Notes: generated by a model from the sequence alone, not told the origin. Numbered from the stretch's first letter, positions 1-9,745 are shown. The stretch is DNA of 64,000 nucleotides from Negativicutes bacterium (GCA_031292035.1 JARLHX010000375.1:418095-482094); one strand, 5' to 3'. Numbers and translations are program-made.

Positions 1-1646
1 GGCGTAATGATCAGCGTGGCATCACCCTGGCCTACATCGATAAAGTGGACCTGCATGGCCCGCGGGTAATACAAGTAGATAAAGCCGATAACAATGACAA
101 TCGCCAGCACGGCGCCGGTACGGCCAGGCCAGCGCTGCCAAAGGTCGGCCGGCGACGGAATGCGGAGCGGCAAAAAGCTGTACACCCAGGCGACCGCTAA
201 ATAATACACCGTGCCGCCCAATACTCCGACAGGAGGGACGAACAGGGCGCTTGCCGGCAATGCCGCAATCAGCGCCGTGAGTTTTACTACAATGCCAAGT
301 AGTAGGGCAGAAGCGATAAATAATATTTTCCCGAGCAAGGGAACCAGCGCTCCGGTCAGGCTGCCAAGCAGTCCAAGGACGACAACCGCTTCGATGGGCG
401 GAACCACAATAATATTGGCCACAAAGGAACTAAGGGGAAAAGAATGAAAGTACCAGGCGATAAACGGCAACACACCCAGCTGGGCAGCAGCGGTTACCGC
501 CACAGCGGTGGCAATCGGCTTCGGCAGGAACGCCAGACGGCGAACGGTTTTTTCATAAAGCAAGACAAGACCGGCAGTGGCGCCGAAAGAAAGCTGAAAG
601 GATATGTCATAAAGCAGTCCGGGCTGATAAGCCAGCATGCCCAGCGCAGCAAGCGCCAGTGCCTGCGGGGAATCCTTCTCCCGGCCCAGTCCGGCGGCGG
701 CAAGGGCAATGAGGCCCATCACCACCGAACGCACCACCGGAGGAGACAAGCCGGCGAAGAGGGCGTAAAACACCATGCCTCCCCCGGCCAGACCTGCTGT
801 CAATCGGCGGCTTAGTCCCAGCCGGCCGCCCAACCACATCATCACGCCGACCACAAGGGCGATATGGGTGCCGGATACTGACAAGATATGCACCAGTCCA
901 GTGGTGGCAAAATCATGCACCACTTCCTGCTTGATGCCGAAATAACCGCCAAACAATATGCCGATCAAAAGCGCGGCATCTCCCGGAGCCACGGCCTGGA
1001 AAATCGCCGTTGTCACCTGCTGACGCCATTCGGCCAGCTTGGCCTGCCAGGATCGTGAAGCAACCGGCTCAAAACGAAACGATTGACTGCTTGCCGCAAG
1101 CCGCGCTGATATCCCTTGCAGGCGCAAAGAATTTACACTATCCATCTGGCCGGGATTCTGGTAACCGTGCAGTTCGACCACCTTGCCCGCGACAACGACT
1201 TTGTCCCCATAGGCCGCCCGAGGCTGGTCCCGGGACTGGGTCAATGTGATCATTACCGCGCCACCGGCTGCTTCAGACTGAGGTTTTCCGGCAGCAACGG
1301 CGTCAGTGGCAACAATATACTTTACTTTGACTGTTTGTTCGTCGACATCCCCCCATTGGGGCAGCTCGCTGACTGTGCCATACAAAGTCACGGTCTGCCC
1401 TGCGAAACGGCTGACATCCCCGGGAGACACCGTCTCAGCATGCTGCACTCGAATGAGTCCGGCAACAAGAAACAGAGCCAATACGGTGGCCGCCACATAA
1501 CGCGACCCGGCTTTCACCTGCCAGAAGGCCACTGCGGACAACATTGCCGCAACCACCAATAAAATTTTCGGTTCCACCCGAATCAGCTGTATTCCCCAAA
1601 TCCCGGCGACAAAGGCCGCCGTCGCCCCCAAAACCAAATTCGGCAT
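1..1646 (-). CDS. comEC: ComEC/Rec2 DNA-uptake channel, 3' part outside window
   Basis: This is the membrane channel that moves single-stranded DNA into the cell during natural transformation. The frame is open from an ATG at 1646 to the left edge of the window, so at least 548 codons are present and the C-terminal end is missing. The N-terminus begins MPNLVLGATAAFVAG and shows several hydrophobic segments. A soluble OB-like region (about residues 65-150) follows. The competence domain then carries the typical stretch LVHILSVSGTHIALVVG near residue 250 and many membrane helices. At the window edge the metallo-beta-lactamase-like domain starts with HFIDVGQGDATLI. GGAAGG lies about 8 nt before the ATG. 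The partner gene comEA lies about 24 kb away on the same strand, with unrelated operons between. The assignment is firm; activity cannot be judged without the C-terminus. Confidence 0.93.
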   Translation of the reverse strand, partial: MPNLVLGATAAFVAGIWGIQLIRVEPKILLVVAAMLSAVAFWQVKAGSRYVAATVLALFLVAGLIRVQHAETVSPGDVSRFAGQTVTLYGTVSELPQWGDVDEQTVKVKYIVATDAVAAGKPQSEAAGGAVMITLTQSRDQPRAAYGDKVVVAGKVVELHGYQNPGQMDSVNSLRLQGISARLAASSQSFRFEPVASRSWQAKLAEWRQQVTTAIFQAVAPGDAALLIGILFGGYFGIKQEVVHDFATTGLVHILSVSGTHIALVVGVMMWLGGRLGLSRRLTAGLAGGGMVFYALFAGLSPPVVRSVVMGLIALAAAGLGREKDSPQALALAALGMLAYQPGLLYDISFQLSFGATAGLVLLYEKTVRRLAFLPKPIATAVAVTAAAQLGVLPFIAWYFHSFPLSSFVANIIVVPPIEAVVVLGLLGSLTGALVPLLGKILFIASALLLGIVVKLTALIAALPASALFVPPVGVLGGTVYYLAVAWVYSFLPLRIPSPADLWQRWPGRTGAVLAIVIVIGFIYLYYPRAMQVHFIDVGQGDATLIIT

Positions 1647-1887
1647 ATTGCAACCTTCCACTTTCACAGTGTTCGGTCATTCCTTCGCCAGCAAAGATTA
1701 CTACTGAGATACTGAAGCATTACGTTGAAAATAAAAATTGAGTCATGATGCACCGGAAGAAAACGCATGTGCCAAAAGCCAATCTTTGTTGATTCACCCT
1801 TCTAACACTTGCTAAAAAAACCAATTTACTAACAATTATCTAATATTTACCATATAATTACAAAGAAAGCAAGCAGCGGTCACACGA
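1647..1887. other. Intergenic region upstream of comEC
   Basis: This AT-rich stretch precedes comEC on the minus strand. I see no open frame with a ribosome-binding site and no recognisable riboswitch. The run of A/T around 1800-1860 is the most likely place for the comEC promoter, but no convincing -35/-10 pair stands out. Confidence 0.4.
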
Positions 1888-1926
1888 AATAACCACTAAC
1901 CCGTTCACATGGGCCAGTGGCTATTT
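1888..1926 (-). terminator. Terminator-like inverted repeat after levR
   Basis: On the minus strand AATAGCCACT pairs with AGTGGTTATT (one G-U pair) across an 18-nt loop. It starts about 35 nt after the levR stop codon and probably ends the levR transcript. The trailing T-run is short. Confidence 0.5.
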
Positions 1927-1959
1927 TATTATTACTTCCATTCTTACTTTTTTCAAACG

Positions 1960-4773
1960 TTAGCCACTTGCTTTTTCGGTTGGAAGACCGCTCAAAAAAT
2001 AACATATTTCCGAGTCAGGTATGACTACTTCCAGATTTGCGGCAATAGCAGACAGCATGGTTTTCAATTGTTGAAATTCCTCTTGTCGTTCTGTCTGCAT
2101 CTGTCCGATCCATTTCGGTGTCTGCAATGATTGCCCGGCTTTGATACGGTCAAACATACACGCGGCATGCAAATAGATCCGTACTAAGGCATCGTTTGGC
2201 AGACGTCGTTCAAACCAGCCTTTCCCCATTTTCTCAACCAGTTCTTCACAACACCGCCTGACCTTATCGATTGGCAACACTTTTACAAACTTGTTGAGCT
2301 GTCCTTCCAGCAATATAAATGATTCCTGCATCGAAACCGGGTTACTGCTATAGCGATCTTCGCTTAATGCCGCTGGACCCAATAGCTTTCCTAACCGGTT
2401 GATGCCTTCCGGTGTAAACAGTTCACTCACATGGACAAACGGCACAAAATCGAGTTTCGGATCGATACTGCCAACTGCAAGACGCAACTTGTTGCCGAAT
2501 TGCGTCTCCATTGAATTTACATCACTCATCGCGCCTGCCATTACAAAATTCATGGAAGCAGTAACAGGATAATTGGCAAGTAAAATTTCTTTAATCTTTT
2601 CGGCTACTCCCACGCCGCTAGAACAAGTTACCAATATAGTCTCCTTGGCACTTGTCCGGGCATAGCGCCTTTGCCTTAGCGTACAAGTATAATCGTCATA
2701 AGCTGCATAAATATGATCGACCGCCTGCTCCAGACCGTCCTCGGTTGTCAGAACTTTTCTCCCGGCCTCTAATACCAGGGCAGTGGTAACATTGGGAATA
2801 ATTCTGAGCGGAATATTGGTGGCTTTTGCCAGCATGTTCTCCATTGTAACCAAGAACCCCATATCCACAAGCAGCAGGACTCCTTTGCCTTCGTTGGCGC
2901 TGAGCACTATCTCCTGCAGTTCTTCCACCGTCTTGGCATTACTCTTGTTCAAAGGAATATCATAGGCTTTTACATGGTCCGCTCCTAATAAATTATTGGC
3001 TACTTCAGCCATATTTTTGGCCGTCCCCCGACCATGAGCAACAACAATTAAGCCAATTCGCTGTTTCAATAGATCATCGGAGCCATGAACCAGGAACATG
3101 GCGATAAATCCGATCTCGTCAGGCGGTATATCAATACCCAGCTTGTGCGATAACCCCGGAACACATTCCATGACAATACCGAATGCTTTTTCCTGTTCCG
3201 CTTTGATGGTTTTGAGATTCGGATTATAAATAATCCGTCCGGATTCGGCCCTTTCTTTAAATTGCTGTAGATGTAAAGCGAGAGCAACCAACGTCTTTCT
3301 ACCGTATTTTCGGCTCATCTTGGCTGCAGCATCATTCAGTATCAAATGGGCTGATTCCCAGATAAGTTGTTCAACAATGTTTACCGGCATACCGAGGACT
3401 TCCGGTTTTAGAAAGGCGTGAACCGCTGCATCAAAATATTTGTCCAAATCTTTTCCGACCTGGCGCTCAACCTCTTCATCAGACATCGGCATCTGCCGGT
3501 AGTTTTCGATTTTCTTATCGATAAAACCATACAAATCGATTGGCAGTTCATAATCGTTAAATAGCGTTTGCGGCAGCGGCTGTCCCCTTGGGCTGACAAG
3601 AATGCCAGCCTCAAAAACTCTGCTGACCGACGCCTCCGCTCCCTCTTTATCGCTAACCAAAGAAAAGATCCGCTGGGGAATCACATCGCTATCGATTGAT
3701 AGCTTGTCTGCCGCTGATGCCAGATATGACAAGTAGCTTTTCGCACAGCATAATTGCAGATCATTGCGCAATTCACCGATGTTCGCAGCACAATGATAAT
3801 ACGAAAATGTCTGCAAAGCTTCACCAGAAATCCAAATTGGCAGACCTAACCGCATTGCCTCTTGCTTCACAAAATGAGCGATCAGTTCGATTCGCTCTTT
3901 CAATGGCCGCTCGCTCATTTGTGGCAACGTTATCTGTACCGGAATCCTCCGCCGGAACGTCATCAATAATGAACTGGAAATATCCTCTGACGTAGCGCCA
4001 ATCAGCATTAATTGGGCGTTTCTTTCTTCTTTGGTCTCACCTAGCCGCCGATAAGTTCCTTTATCAACTAACATGAATAGTAACTCCTGCCCTGAGGGAG
4101 GCAGCCTGTGTATTTCATCCAAGAATAGAATTCCGCCGCGGGCTCGATCCACTAAACCTTCGCGTTCTTCGTCCGCCCCGGTAAAGGCACCTTTGACATA
4201 ACCGAAAAGCTGTGACAAGAGCAATTGGGAATTGTCCGCATAATCGGCACAACAGAATGTGACAAAGGGAATCTTCGTCTTGGATTGACTTTGCCCTGTC
4301 CGTATTTGGACGGCATAACGCCACATTGCCTCAGCCATCAGACTTTTCCCCACCCCGGTTTCACCACAGAGCAAAGTGTGCAGCCCATTTGGCGGGTATA
4401 CGACGGCAGCTTTTCCAAGTTCAATTTGGGCCTTAAGGCTTCCCTCACTGCCAATGATTCCCGAAAAGGCGCCGGCCTCCCCTGGGTTCTGTTTCCCCAC
4501 ATTCTCTTTCCTATGGTTCGTTGTCAGCTTGTCAGCTTTCGCGGCAGCCTGTTCCGCTGGGTAAACGGCAGAAAAGTAGAGCACCGGCCTTGTTCCGCTT
4601 TTATTAATAAAACCTAGTCTGAATAGTTGATTGAGGTCGGCAGATGCATCGTTGCGATGGATTTTCAAGTCGCTCGCTACCATGGCAGCACTTAGACCAG
4701 GCCGTTCCCCCTGTGTTAAAGCTGCTCTCGTATGATAATCAACATAGTCTCTTACCCGGTCAATTCTGGCCAT
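1960..4773 (-). CDS. levR: LevR-type sigma-54 activator with PRD and PTS domains
   Basis: This is an enhancer-binding activator of sigma-54 RNA polymerase whose activity is set by PTS phosphorylation. The ATG at 4773 follows AAGGAGG at good spacing, giving 937 aa, close to the roughly 938 aa I recall for Bacillus LevR; a longer in-frame start at 4842 lacks a ribosome-binding site. Domains in order are a winged-helix N-terminus, an AAA+ domain with Walker A GETGVGKS (about 137-144), the sigma-54 contact loop GAFTGA (about 195-200) and Walker B GGILFLDE (about 213-220). A PRD follows, then an EIIA-Man-like domain with the phosphorylatable VAHGRG, an EIIB-like segment (TILVTCSSGVGVAEK) and a C-terminal PRD. 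It lies at the end of the PTS operon, whose promoter at 10259-10274 matches sigma-54 closely, so it very probably activates that operon in response to substrate transport. Confidence 0.93.
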   Translation of the reverse strand: MARIDRVRDYVDYHTRAALTQGERPGLSAAMVASDLKIHRNDASADLNQLFRLGFINKSGTRPVLYFSAVYPAEQAAAKADKLTTNHRKENVGKQNPGEAGAFSGIIGSEGSLKAQIELGKAAVVYPPNGLHTLLCGETGVGKSLMAEAMWRYAVQIRTGQSQSKTKIPFVTFCCADYADNSQLLLSQLFGYVKGAFTGADEEREGLVDRARGGILFLDEIHRLPPSGQELLFMLVDKGTYRRLGETKEERNAQLMLIGATSEDISSSLLMTFRRRIPVQITLPQMSERPLKERIELIAHFVKQEAMRLGLPIWISGEALQTFSYYHCAANIGELRNDLQLCCAKSYLSYLASAADKLSIDSDVIPQRIFSLVSDKEGAEASVSRVFEAGILVSPRGQPLPQTLFNDYELPIDLYGFIDKKIENYRQMPMSDEEVERQVGKDLDKYFDAAVHAFLKPEVLGMPVNIVEQLIWESAHLILNDAAAKMSRKYGRKTLVALALHLQQFKERAESGRIIYNPNLKTIKAEQEKAFGIVMECVPGLSHKLGIDIPPDEIGFIAMFLVHGSDDLLKQRIGLIVVAHGRGTAKNMAEVANNLLGADHVKAYDIPLNKSNAKTVEELQEIVLSANEGKGVLLLVDMGFLVTMENMLAKATNIPLRIIPNVTTALVLEAGRKVLTTEDGLEQAVDHIYAAYDDYTCTLRQRRYARTSAKETILVTCSSGVGVAEKIKEILLANYPVTASMNFVMAGAMSDVNSMETQFGNKLRLAVGSIDPKLDFVPFVHVSELFTPEGINRLGKLLGPAALSEDRYSSNPVSMQESFILLEGQLNKFVKVLPIDKVRRCCEELVEKMGKGWFERRLPNDALVRIYLHAACMFDRIKAGQSLQTPKWIGQMQTERQEEFQQLKTMLSAIAANLEVVIPDSEICYFLSGLPTEKASG

Positions 4774-4811
4774 CGCCCAGCCTCCTTCCTGCCAAGACCT
4801 GATCAACAGTC

Positions 4812-4847
4812 TCAGGATGGATCCGGCAGCACACAGATCCATCCTGA
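4812..4847 (-). other. Hairpin between the HAD gene and levR
   Basis: TCAGGATGGATC and its exact complement GATCCATCCTGA (12 bp) flank a 12-nt loop in the gap between the phosphatase stop (4934) and the levR start (4773). No T-run follows in either direction, so it is not a standard terminator. It could be a processing or stabilising stem that sets levR expression relative to the operon, or a binding site. Confidence 0.45.
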
Positions 4848-4933
4848 ACTAGTCCATTGATCTAGTCAAAGTATATTTCCGAAGGCTTCTTTTGATGTCC
4901 CTTTATCATCTTTCCCGCCAATGAGCTTCCAGT

Positions 4934-5647
4934 TTAGTGTCCGCCGAAATGCCGCCCTTGACCATATATCTCCTCCAAGAATGTCTTTACCTCATCCAAG
5001 CTATTCATTTGCTGTAAGAGCAAGGCTTTCACTTCTTCCTCCGGTTTTTTCATATCCGGAATCATGATCGATCGCATACCTGCCCGGTGTGCCGCCAATA
5101 TCCCCGCTTCCGAATCTTCCAATACCAGGCATTGATCCGGAGAGCAGCCTAGTTTCGCCGCGACGTTAAGAAATATTTCCGGATGAGGTTTCGATTCTGC
5201 GATATCATCTCCGCATAGTACATAATCAAAGCACGGAAGAAGGCCCGCCATTCTTAATAAACGTAGCGCTTTATCTCTACTTGTTGATGTTGCCACGGCT
5301 TTTTTGAGGTTGATTTTTTCGATATACGCTAATAATTCATGAAGTCCATTCTTTATGGGGACCCCACTTGAATGTAAGATTGTTTCACTAATCTTAGAAC
5401 CATCATTCCTGATTTTTTCAAAGGGAAACTGTTCGCCAAAGAGATTTAAATATATTTCCTTTTCTCGTACAGCGTTGGCCCCGATCACCTTTATATATAC
5501 ATTTTCGTCGACTTCGTAGCCATAGCGAAAAGCCGCCTGCCGCCAACAGGTAAAAGCCATTCTTTCTGTGTCAAACATCAGGCCATCCATGTCAAAGATG
5601 ATTAGTTCTAAATCAATCAGTTCATTGTCCCCTTTGCGCCCACCCAT
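4934..5647 (-). CDS. HAD-superfamily phosphatase (beta-phosphoglucomutase-like)
   Basis: This is a predicted cytoplasmic phosphatase or phosphomutase for a small phosphorylated metabolite, about 237 aa. It shows the HAD nucleophile motif FDMDGLMFDTE near the N-terminus, motif II AVATSTSRD, the conserved lysine in GDDIAESKPHPEIF and the acidic motif VLEDSEAGILAA. A helical cap domain between motifs I and II fits the PGMB/GPP subfamily. I chose the ATG at 5647, 10 nt after the aldolase stop; a longer in-frame start at 5770 would overlap the aldolase by more than 100 nt. The gene belongs to the PTS operon. It probably dephosphorylates a sugar-phosphate intermediate or a toxic by-product of the pathway; the substrate cannot be read from sequence. 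Confidence 0.82.
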   Translation of the reverse strand: MGGRKGDNELIDLELIIFDMDGLMFDTERMAFTCWRQAAFRYGYEVDENVYIKVIGANAVREKEIYLNLFGEQFPFEKIRNDGSKISETILHSSGVPIKNGLHELLAYIEKINLKKAVATSTSRDKALRLLRMAGLLPCFDYVLCGDDIAESKPHPEIFLNVAAKLGCSPDQCLVLEDSEAGILAAHRAGMRSIMIPDMKKPEEEVKALLLQQMNSLDEVKTFLEEIYGQGRHFGGH

Positions 5648-5657
5648 TGTCTTCACA

Positions 5658-6491
5658 TCAAATCCTGTCGCCGCTGCCGAACAGCGCCATATAATGCCTG
5701 AGGGCATTTTTGTAGCCTTGCTCGTACTTTCGCGCGACAATCGGCCCGGCAGGAAACTCCTCATTGGCAAGATACTCCTGCATTTTGTTGATACCAGCGC
5801 TAAACAAGTCTGTCGCCAAGTTTACCTTTGTGATTCCCAGATGGACGGCTTTAGCTAGATTCTCGTCGCCGGTAGAAGATCCCCCGTGGAGAACTAACGG
5901 CACGGCTACGTTGCGGCGAATCTCTGTCAGGCGATGAAAGTCGATCTTTGGGGTGCCGGCATAGCGCCCATGTGCTGTGCCGATGGCGACCGCCAGACAA
6001 TCCACCTCGGTTTCGCGCACAAATCGAACGGCATCATCAACCTGAGTAAACGCATCTGTATTACTATTTTGATAATCTGTCCCCTGGCCGACATGCCCTA
6101 GCTCGGCTTCTACCGAAACCCCTACCGCATGAGCCATCTTTACAATCTCTTTCGTTTCGCGCAGATTCTCCTCGAAGACAGCCTGAGAACGGTCGACCAT
6201 GACTGATGTGAAACCGACCCGAATCGCCTTAACCGCCGAAGTGTAGGTCTTTCCATGATCCAGGTTGAGGGCAACCGGAACCTGGGAAAACCGCTCGGCA
6301 AAGATTTTTACCAACGCCGCAACTGCTTCTAAATCAAACCGTTCCGCGCAGTCTATGACTAATGGCGACCTCATTTCAGCCGCACATTCAAACGCTCCCT
6401 CCACCGTTTCCAGATTGAAAACATTTGGTGCGGCAATGCCATAGCCCTCTTTGAAGGCATTCTGCAAAATTTCATTCATCGCTACCAGCAT
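5658..6491 (-). CDS. Class II ketose-bisphosphate aldolase (GatY/KbaY/Fba family)
   Basis: This is a predicted zinc-dependent aldolase that cleaves a ketose (bis)phosphate to dihydroxyacetone phosphate and an aldehyde. The ATG at 6491 follows GGAGTG at good spacing and gives 277 aa; a TTG six bases upstream is less likely. Visible family features are ALNLDHGKT (zinc ligand region), VEAELGHVGQ, IGTAHGRY and LHGGSSTG, which together form the metal and phosphate site. The length and motifs fit the tagatose-bisphosphate/fructose-bisphosphate branch. It follows the dehydrogenase by 15 nt and precedes the phosphatase by 10 nt, so it is translated within the PTS operon. No sugar-phosphate kinase is encoded in the operon, so either a housekeeping 6-phosphofructokinase supplies the bisphosphate or the substrate is a monophosphate. 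Confidence 0.88.
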   Translation of the reverse strand: MLVAMNEILQNAFKEGYGIAAPNVFNLETVEGAFECAAEMRSPLVIDCAERFDLEAVAALVKIFAERFSQVPVALNLDHGKTYTSAVKAIRVGFTSVMVDRSQAVFEENLRETKEIVKMAHAVGVSVEAELGHVGQGTDYQNSNTDAFTQVDDAVRFVRETEVDCLAVAIGTAHGRYAGTPKIDFHRLTEIRRNVAVPLVLHGGSSTGDENLAKAVHLGITKVNLATDLFSAGINKMQEYLANEEFPAGPIVARKYEQGYKNALRHYMALFGSGDRI

Positions 6492-6506
6492 ATTCAATCA
6501 CTCCAT

Positions 6507-7559
6507 TCACCAAAGTGTTACCGATACGCGAAATGTCCCGGGAGTAGCAGCTAGTTCGAACGCTTTTTGAATGTTCGCCAACGGGACTTTCTGCGAAATC
6601 AGTTCTCCGACTTTGACCCTGCCACTGTTTAACAGCGAAGCGGCAATCTCATAATCTGAAGGATCTGAGCCAAAGGTTCCAATGAGCTCATACTCCTTAT
6701 AATGAATCGTGTTCGAGTCAAGGTCCATCGCCGGAGCAGGATAACCGGCCGCGAAAAACAGGATTCTTCCCATGGGGGCCAGCACCCGGGCCGCTTGCTC
6801 ATTTGCTTTTGTGTGTCCCACAGCCAAGATGACCGCAGTGATTCCCTCGCCGTTCGTAACCTCTTTTATCAATGGCTCGAACCCGGCTGACTCCGGGTTA
6901 ACTGCTAGAAAACCGAGCTTTTCGGCCAACATAAGACGATCAGGGTTGATCTCACTAACTAAAACATCTGCACCATACACCTTGGCCACCTGGGCGTTAA
7001 CCAAACCTAAATTCCCCGCCCCAATCACCAGGACCCTATCCCCCGGTCTGATTCGCAGCCGTCTGGCACCATGTACGGCGGTAGCTACAGGTTCCAGATA
7101 GCCTACCTCTTCGTACGGTAAACTGTCATCCATCTGATAAACACGATCAGCTGAATACACGATATACTGCGACATACCAAAGGAACCGGCCACACCTTCG
7201 AAAAATAACTCTTTCGGTTTATTTACACACCTGCAGGGATGCGCATTCCGGCAATACCGGCATTCACCGCAGCCGCGCGTGCCTTGTGTCGAAAATCCAA
7301 CATGGGTGCCAACTTTAATCGCTTTCTTGACTGAAGGCCCCACCTCAACAACTTCTCCGGCCATTTCGTGCCCGGGGGCCCACGGAAAAGCCCGCCCCTG
7401 CGTTTTTCTCAAACCCGCCCAAGTCTGCCAGTCTGTGGTGCAGATATTTGATTGATATATTTTCACTAAAACATCGTTGGGGCCCACTGCCGGAATGTCC
7501 ATTTCCCTAACAGACATCTGGTAAAAATCTTCCATTACACCAACCAGCCTTTTCGCCAT
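6507..7559 (-). CDS. Zinc-dependent medium-chain dehydrogenase (sorbitol/threonine dehydrogenase-like)
   Basis: This is a predicted NAD(P)-dependent polyol or polyol-phosphate dehydrogenase of 350 aa. The catalytic zinc region shows a cysteine in SNICTTDWQ and the GHEMAGEVVEVG motif. The structural zinc lobe shows CGECRYCRNAHPC. The nucleotide-binding fold is marked by VLVIGAGNLGLVNAQVA. GGGGGG lies ahead of the ATG. Within the PTS operon it stands directly after the transport genes, so the likely job is oxidation of the phosphorylated alcohol delivered by the PTS to a ketose phosphate, which the aldolase then cleaves. A galactitol- or other hexitol-type substrate would fit this logic, but the sequence does not fix it. 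Confidence 0.86.
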   Translation of the reverse strand: MAKRLVGVMEDFYQMSVREMDIPAVGPNDVLVKIYQSNICTTDWQTWAGLRKTQGRAFPWAPGHEMAGEVVEVGPSVKKAIKVGTHVGFSTQGTRGCGECRYCRNAHPCRCVNKPKELFFEGVAGSFGMSQYIVYSADRVYQMDDSLPYEEVGYLEPVATAVHGARRLRIRPGDRVLVIGAGNLGLVNAQVAKVYGADVLVSEINPDRLMLAEKLGFLAVNPESAGFEPLIKEVTNGEGITAVILAVGHTKANEQAARVLAPMGRILFFAAGYPAPAMDLDSNTIHYKEYELIGTFGSDPSDYEIAASLLNSGRVKVGELISQKVPLANIQKAFELAATPGTFRVSVTLW

Positions 7560-7610
7560 GCCAATCTCCCCCCACCCATTTTACCGACGATACCGCGACA
7601 AAATCCCGTC

Positions 7611-8483
7611 TCAGAAAATCCCCAGCAATGCCGACAATATGCTTACCGCCAGCAATACGATCAGTATTCTGACAAAGTGGGGCCCTTTCATTACCAGGTA
7701 CCCATAAATGCCAAATACCACGACAAGCGGAAGAAAGCCCGGAACAATCTTGTCGATGATGGTCTGAATAACGAGTGGATCTGAACCGGGAAGCGGTACT
7801 TTAAGCGGGGTTGACAGCTTAACAAACGATGCTGACAAAACCCCCATCATGAACATGCCCAAAACCCCGGCCCCGGTAATGAGCTCCTGTATCCAGCCAC
7901 CTTCAAGAATATTGAGGATCGACTCTTTCCCCATGCTATAGCCCCGCATCCACAGACTATAACTGACACCACAGGTAATGCCCACAAATAAAATAATCGG
8001 TAAAACAGCCCCGATTGCACTTCCGGTCATAGCCAAAGGAATACACAAACCCAATATGATGGGCTTTAATGTTCCGTAATCGAGAGTGTCGCCGATGCCG
8101 GCAAACGGTCCCATTAATCCGGTCTTAATCCCATTAATGGCTTCATCGGGCACATCGGCGCCATTTGCCTTCTGCTCCTCCATGGCGATCGTCACACCAT
8201 GAATCGGGACTCCCCAGTCTCCCTCTGTATTGAAAAAGATTAAATGCCGGGTTAACGCCGCACTCAACGTTTCCTTGGTTTTATACAACTTCTTCAGGAT
8301 CGGTATCATGCAGGCGCAAAAGGCCAGTGTCTGCAAACGTTCAAAAGAATTGGACATCTCGGCGAAAATATACCACAAAAACCACGATTTCCGCAGATCG
8401 GCTTTTGTTATCGGCTCGGGAAGGCTAGCCGCAGTCACGACTATGCTCTGCTCCACTATTTCATTTGTATTATCTCGCAGCAT
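7611..8483 (-). CDS. PTS mannose-family EIID component
   Basis: This is the IID membrane subunit of a mannose-family phosphotransferase transporter, 290 aa. The N-terminal cytoplasmic part with FERLQTLAFC and the block IPILKKLYKTKE is typical of IID, followed by the conserved HLIFFNTEGDWGVPIHGV region and hydrophobic segments in the C-terminal half. Its start overlaps the EIIC stop by one base (TAATG), which points to translational coupling. Together with EIIC it forms the membrane channel for the sugar. Confidence 0.95.
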   Translation of the reverse strand: MLRDNTNEIVEQSIVVTAASLPEPITKADLRKSWFLWYIFAEMSNSFERLQTLAFCACMIPILKKLYKTKETLSAALTRHLIFFNTEGDWGVPIHGVTIAMEEQKANGADVPDEAINGIKTGLMGPFAGIGDTLDYGTLKPIILGLCIPLAMTGSAIGAVLPIILFVGITCGVSYSLWMRGYSMGKESILNILEGGWIQELITGAGVLGMFMMGVLSASFVKLSTPLKVPLPGSDPLVIQTIIDKIVPGFLPLVVVFGIYGYLVMKGPHFVRILIVLLAVSILSALLGIF

Positions 8484-9244
8484 TAGAACAGGTCGCCTCC
8501 TTTATTGGTTTTTGCCTGGAAATGAACGTGAAGAAAGGCGGCACAAGTGCCGAATATGGCGGCTGCCATGATATTGATGCTGGCGTATTTAACCAGAAAA
8601 AAGCCGATCAGGAAATACGGCAAAAGACTTCGCCGCCCAATGACCATGATTGTCAGCGCAAACCCGAGGGCTGGAAGCACTCCTCCGGTTATTTCAACCC
8701 CATGGATGATCCAGCGAGGCACGACCTTCATAAACGAACTGACGGCATCGGCGCCATAAAGAGCCGCCAGAAAAACCGGGGTGAACCGCAGCGGCAGCTG
8801 GAGGATCAACGGCCACAGCCCGGCGCAACGATAAATACCTGCAGTATTGGCTTCTTCCGCATATTTATCAGCCAAATGCACAAAAAAAGCATTTAGCGTC
8901 CTGCGCACCTGATCAATAAAGATGCCCATGACCCCTAACGGAACAGCCAAGGCAATGGCCATCTCCGGGGTCATATGAGTTTTTATTGCAATCGGTATAG
9001 CCACGCAAGCAGCCAATCCCTCATCTGCCGGGATATTCGCCCCTGGTGCGATAAGCCCCATATAGAGTAGTTCCAGTGTGGCGCCGATGATGACGGCATC
9101 AGGTATATTCCCCATAATCAAGCCGATCGGAACGGCCAAGGAGATCGGTTGCCGCATAAAGTGCTGAAAGGAGTAGCCTATTTTGCTCCAGGCGAACCAA
9201 TACAAAAGCCCCAGTAATATGGCCTGCACAATATCAGTACTCAT
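8483..9244 (-). CDS. PTS mannose-family EIIC component
   Basis: This is the IIC integral membrane subunit, 253 aa, that binds and translocates the sugar with IID. The N-terminus shows AILLGLLYWFAWSKIGY and several hydrophobic helices, with the family signature LELLYMGLIAPGANIPADEG near residue 70. GGGAGG precedes the ATG, and the gene lies 12 nt after the EIIB stop. The sequence is full length and undamaged. Confidence 0.95.
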   Translation of the reverse strand: MSTDIVQAILLGLLYWFAWSKIGYSFQHFMRQPISLAVPIGLIMGNIPDAVIIGATLELLYMGLIAPGANIPADEGLAACVAIPIAIKTHMTPEMAIALAVPLGVMGIFIDQVRRTLNAFFVHLADKYAEEANTAGIYRCAGLWPLILQLPLRFTPVFLAALYGADAVSSFMKVVPRWIIHGVEITGGVLPALGFALTIMVIGRRSLLPYFLIGFFLVKYASINIMAAAIFGTCAAFLHVHFQAKTNKGGDLF

Positions 9245-9256
9245 TTTCTTTCCTCC

Positions 9257-9745
9257 CTATAATTTCGCACCCTGCAAAACATCAGTCAGTTTGCCAGGAT
9301 AATCTTCCGGTACTGTTTGAAAGATGATTTCGACCCCGCCCTTTTGCATCTCCAATAAATCGTCAGCTTCACTTTTAATTAAAGTAATACTTTGAAAGAC
9401 CACTTTCCGGCCAGGTGCCCCAATTAATCCACCTACTTGCAATTGTTTGAGCAACAACCCGGCTTGCCAGCACCGTTTAGCTGTCGCAACGTCTTTAAAT
9501 AACAGCAGTAACCTCGTCGGGCTTTCGTTGTTCTTTAATGCTTCAACCCCTTCGTCAACCGATTTAATATGCACTTGACAACTTGGGGGCGCCGCTATTT
9601 TGTAAACCTTGCCCATAAATGGATCTTTTGACAGCGTGTCATCAATAATCAGGATATGACTGGCATTGGCCTGCTTCATCCATTTCGTAATGACCTGACC
9701 ATGAATCAATCGACTGTCAATTCTCGCAAGCACGATATTGGCCAT
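9257..9745 (-). CDS. PTS mannose-family EIIB component
   Basis: This is the cytoplasmic IIB subunit, 162 aa, that carries phosphate from IIA to the incoming sugar. The N-terminal motif ARIDSRLIHGQVITKW contains the phosphorylated histidine of this family. The rest follows the usual fold (HILIIDDTLSKDPF, VGGLIGAPGRK). A strong AGGGGGG lies before the ATG. It is the second gene of the operon. Confidence 0.95.
   Translation of the reverse strand: MANIVLARIDSRLIHGQVITKWMKQANASHILIIDDTLSKDPFMGKVYKIAAPPSCQVHIKSVDEGVEALKNNESPTRLLLLFKDVATAKRCWQAGLLLKQLQVGGLIGAPGRKVVFQSITLIKSEADDLLEMQKGGVEIIFQTVPEDYPGKLTDVLQGAKL

Noticed and set aside
494..1680. Several short frames over the left 1.7 kb that suggested a broken gene
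   Set aside because: Reading from the ATG at 1646 gives one uninterrupted ComEC frame to the window edge. The short frames are in other phases.
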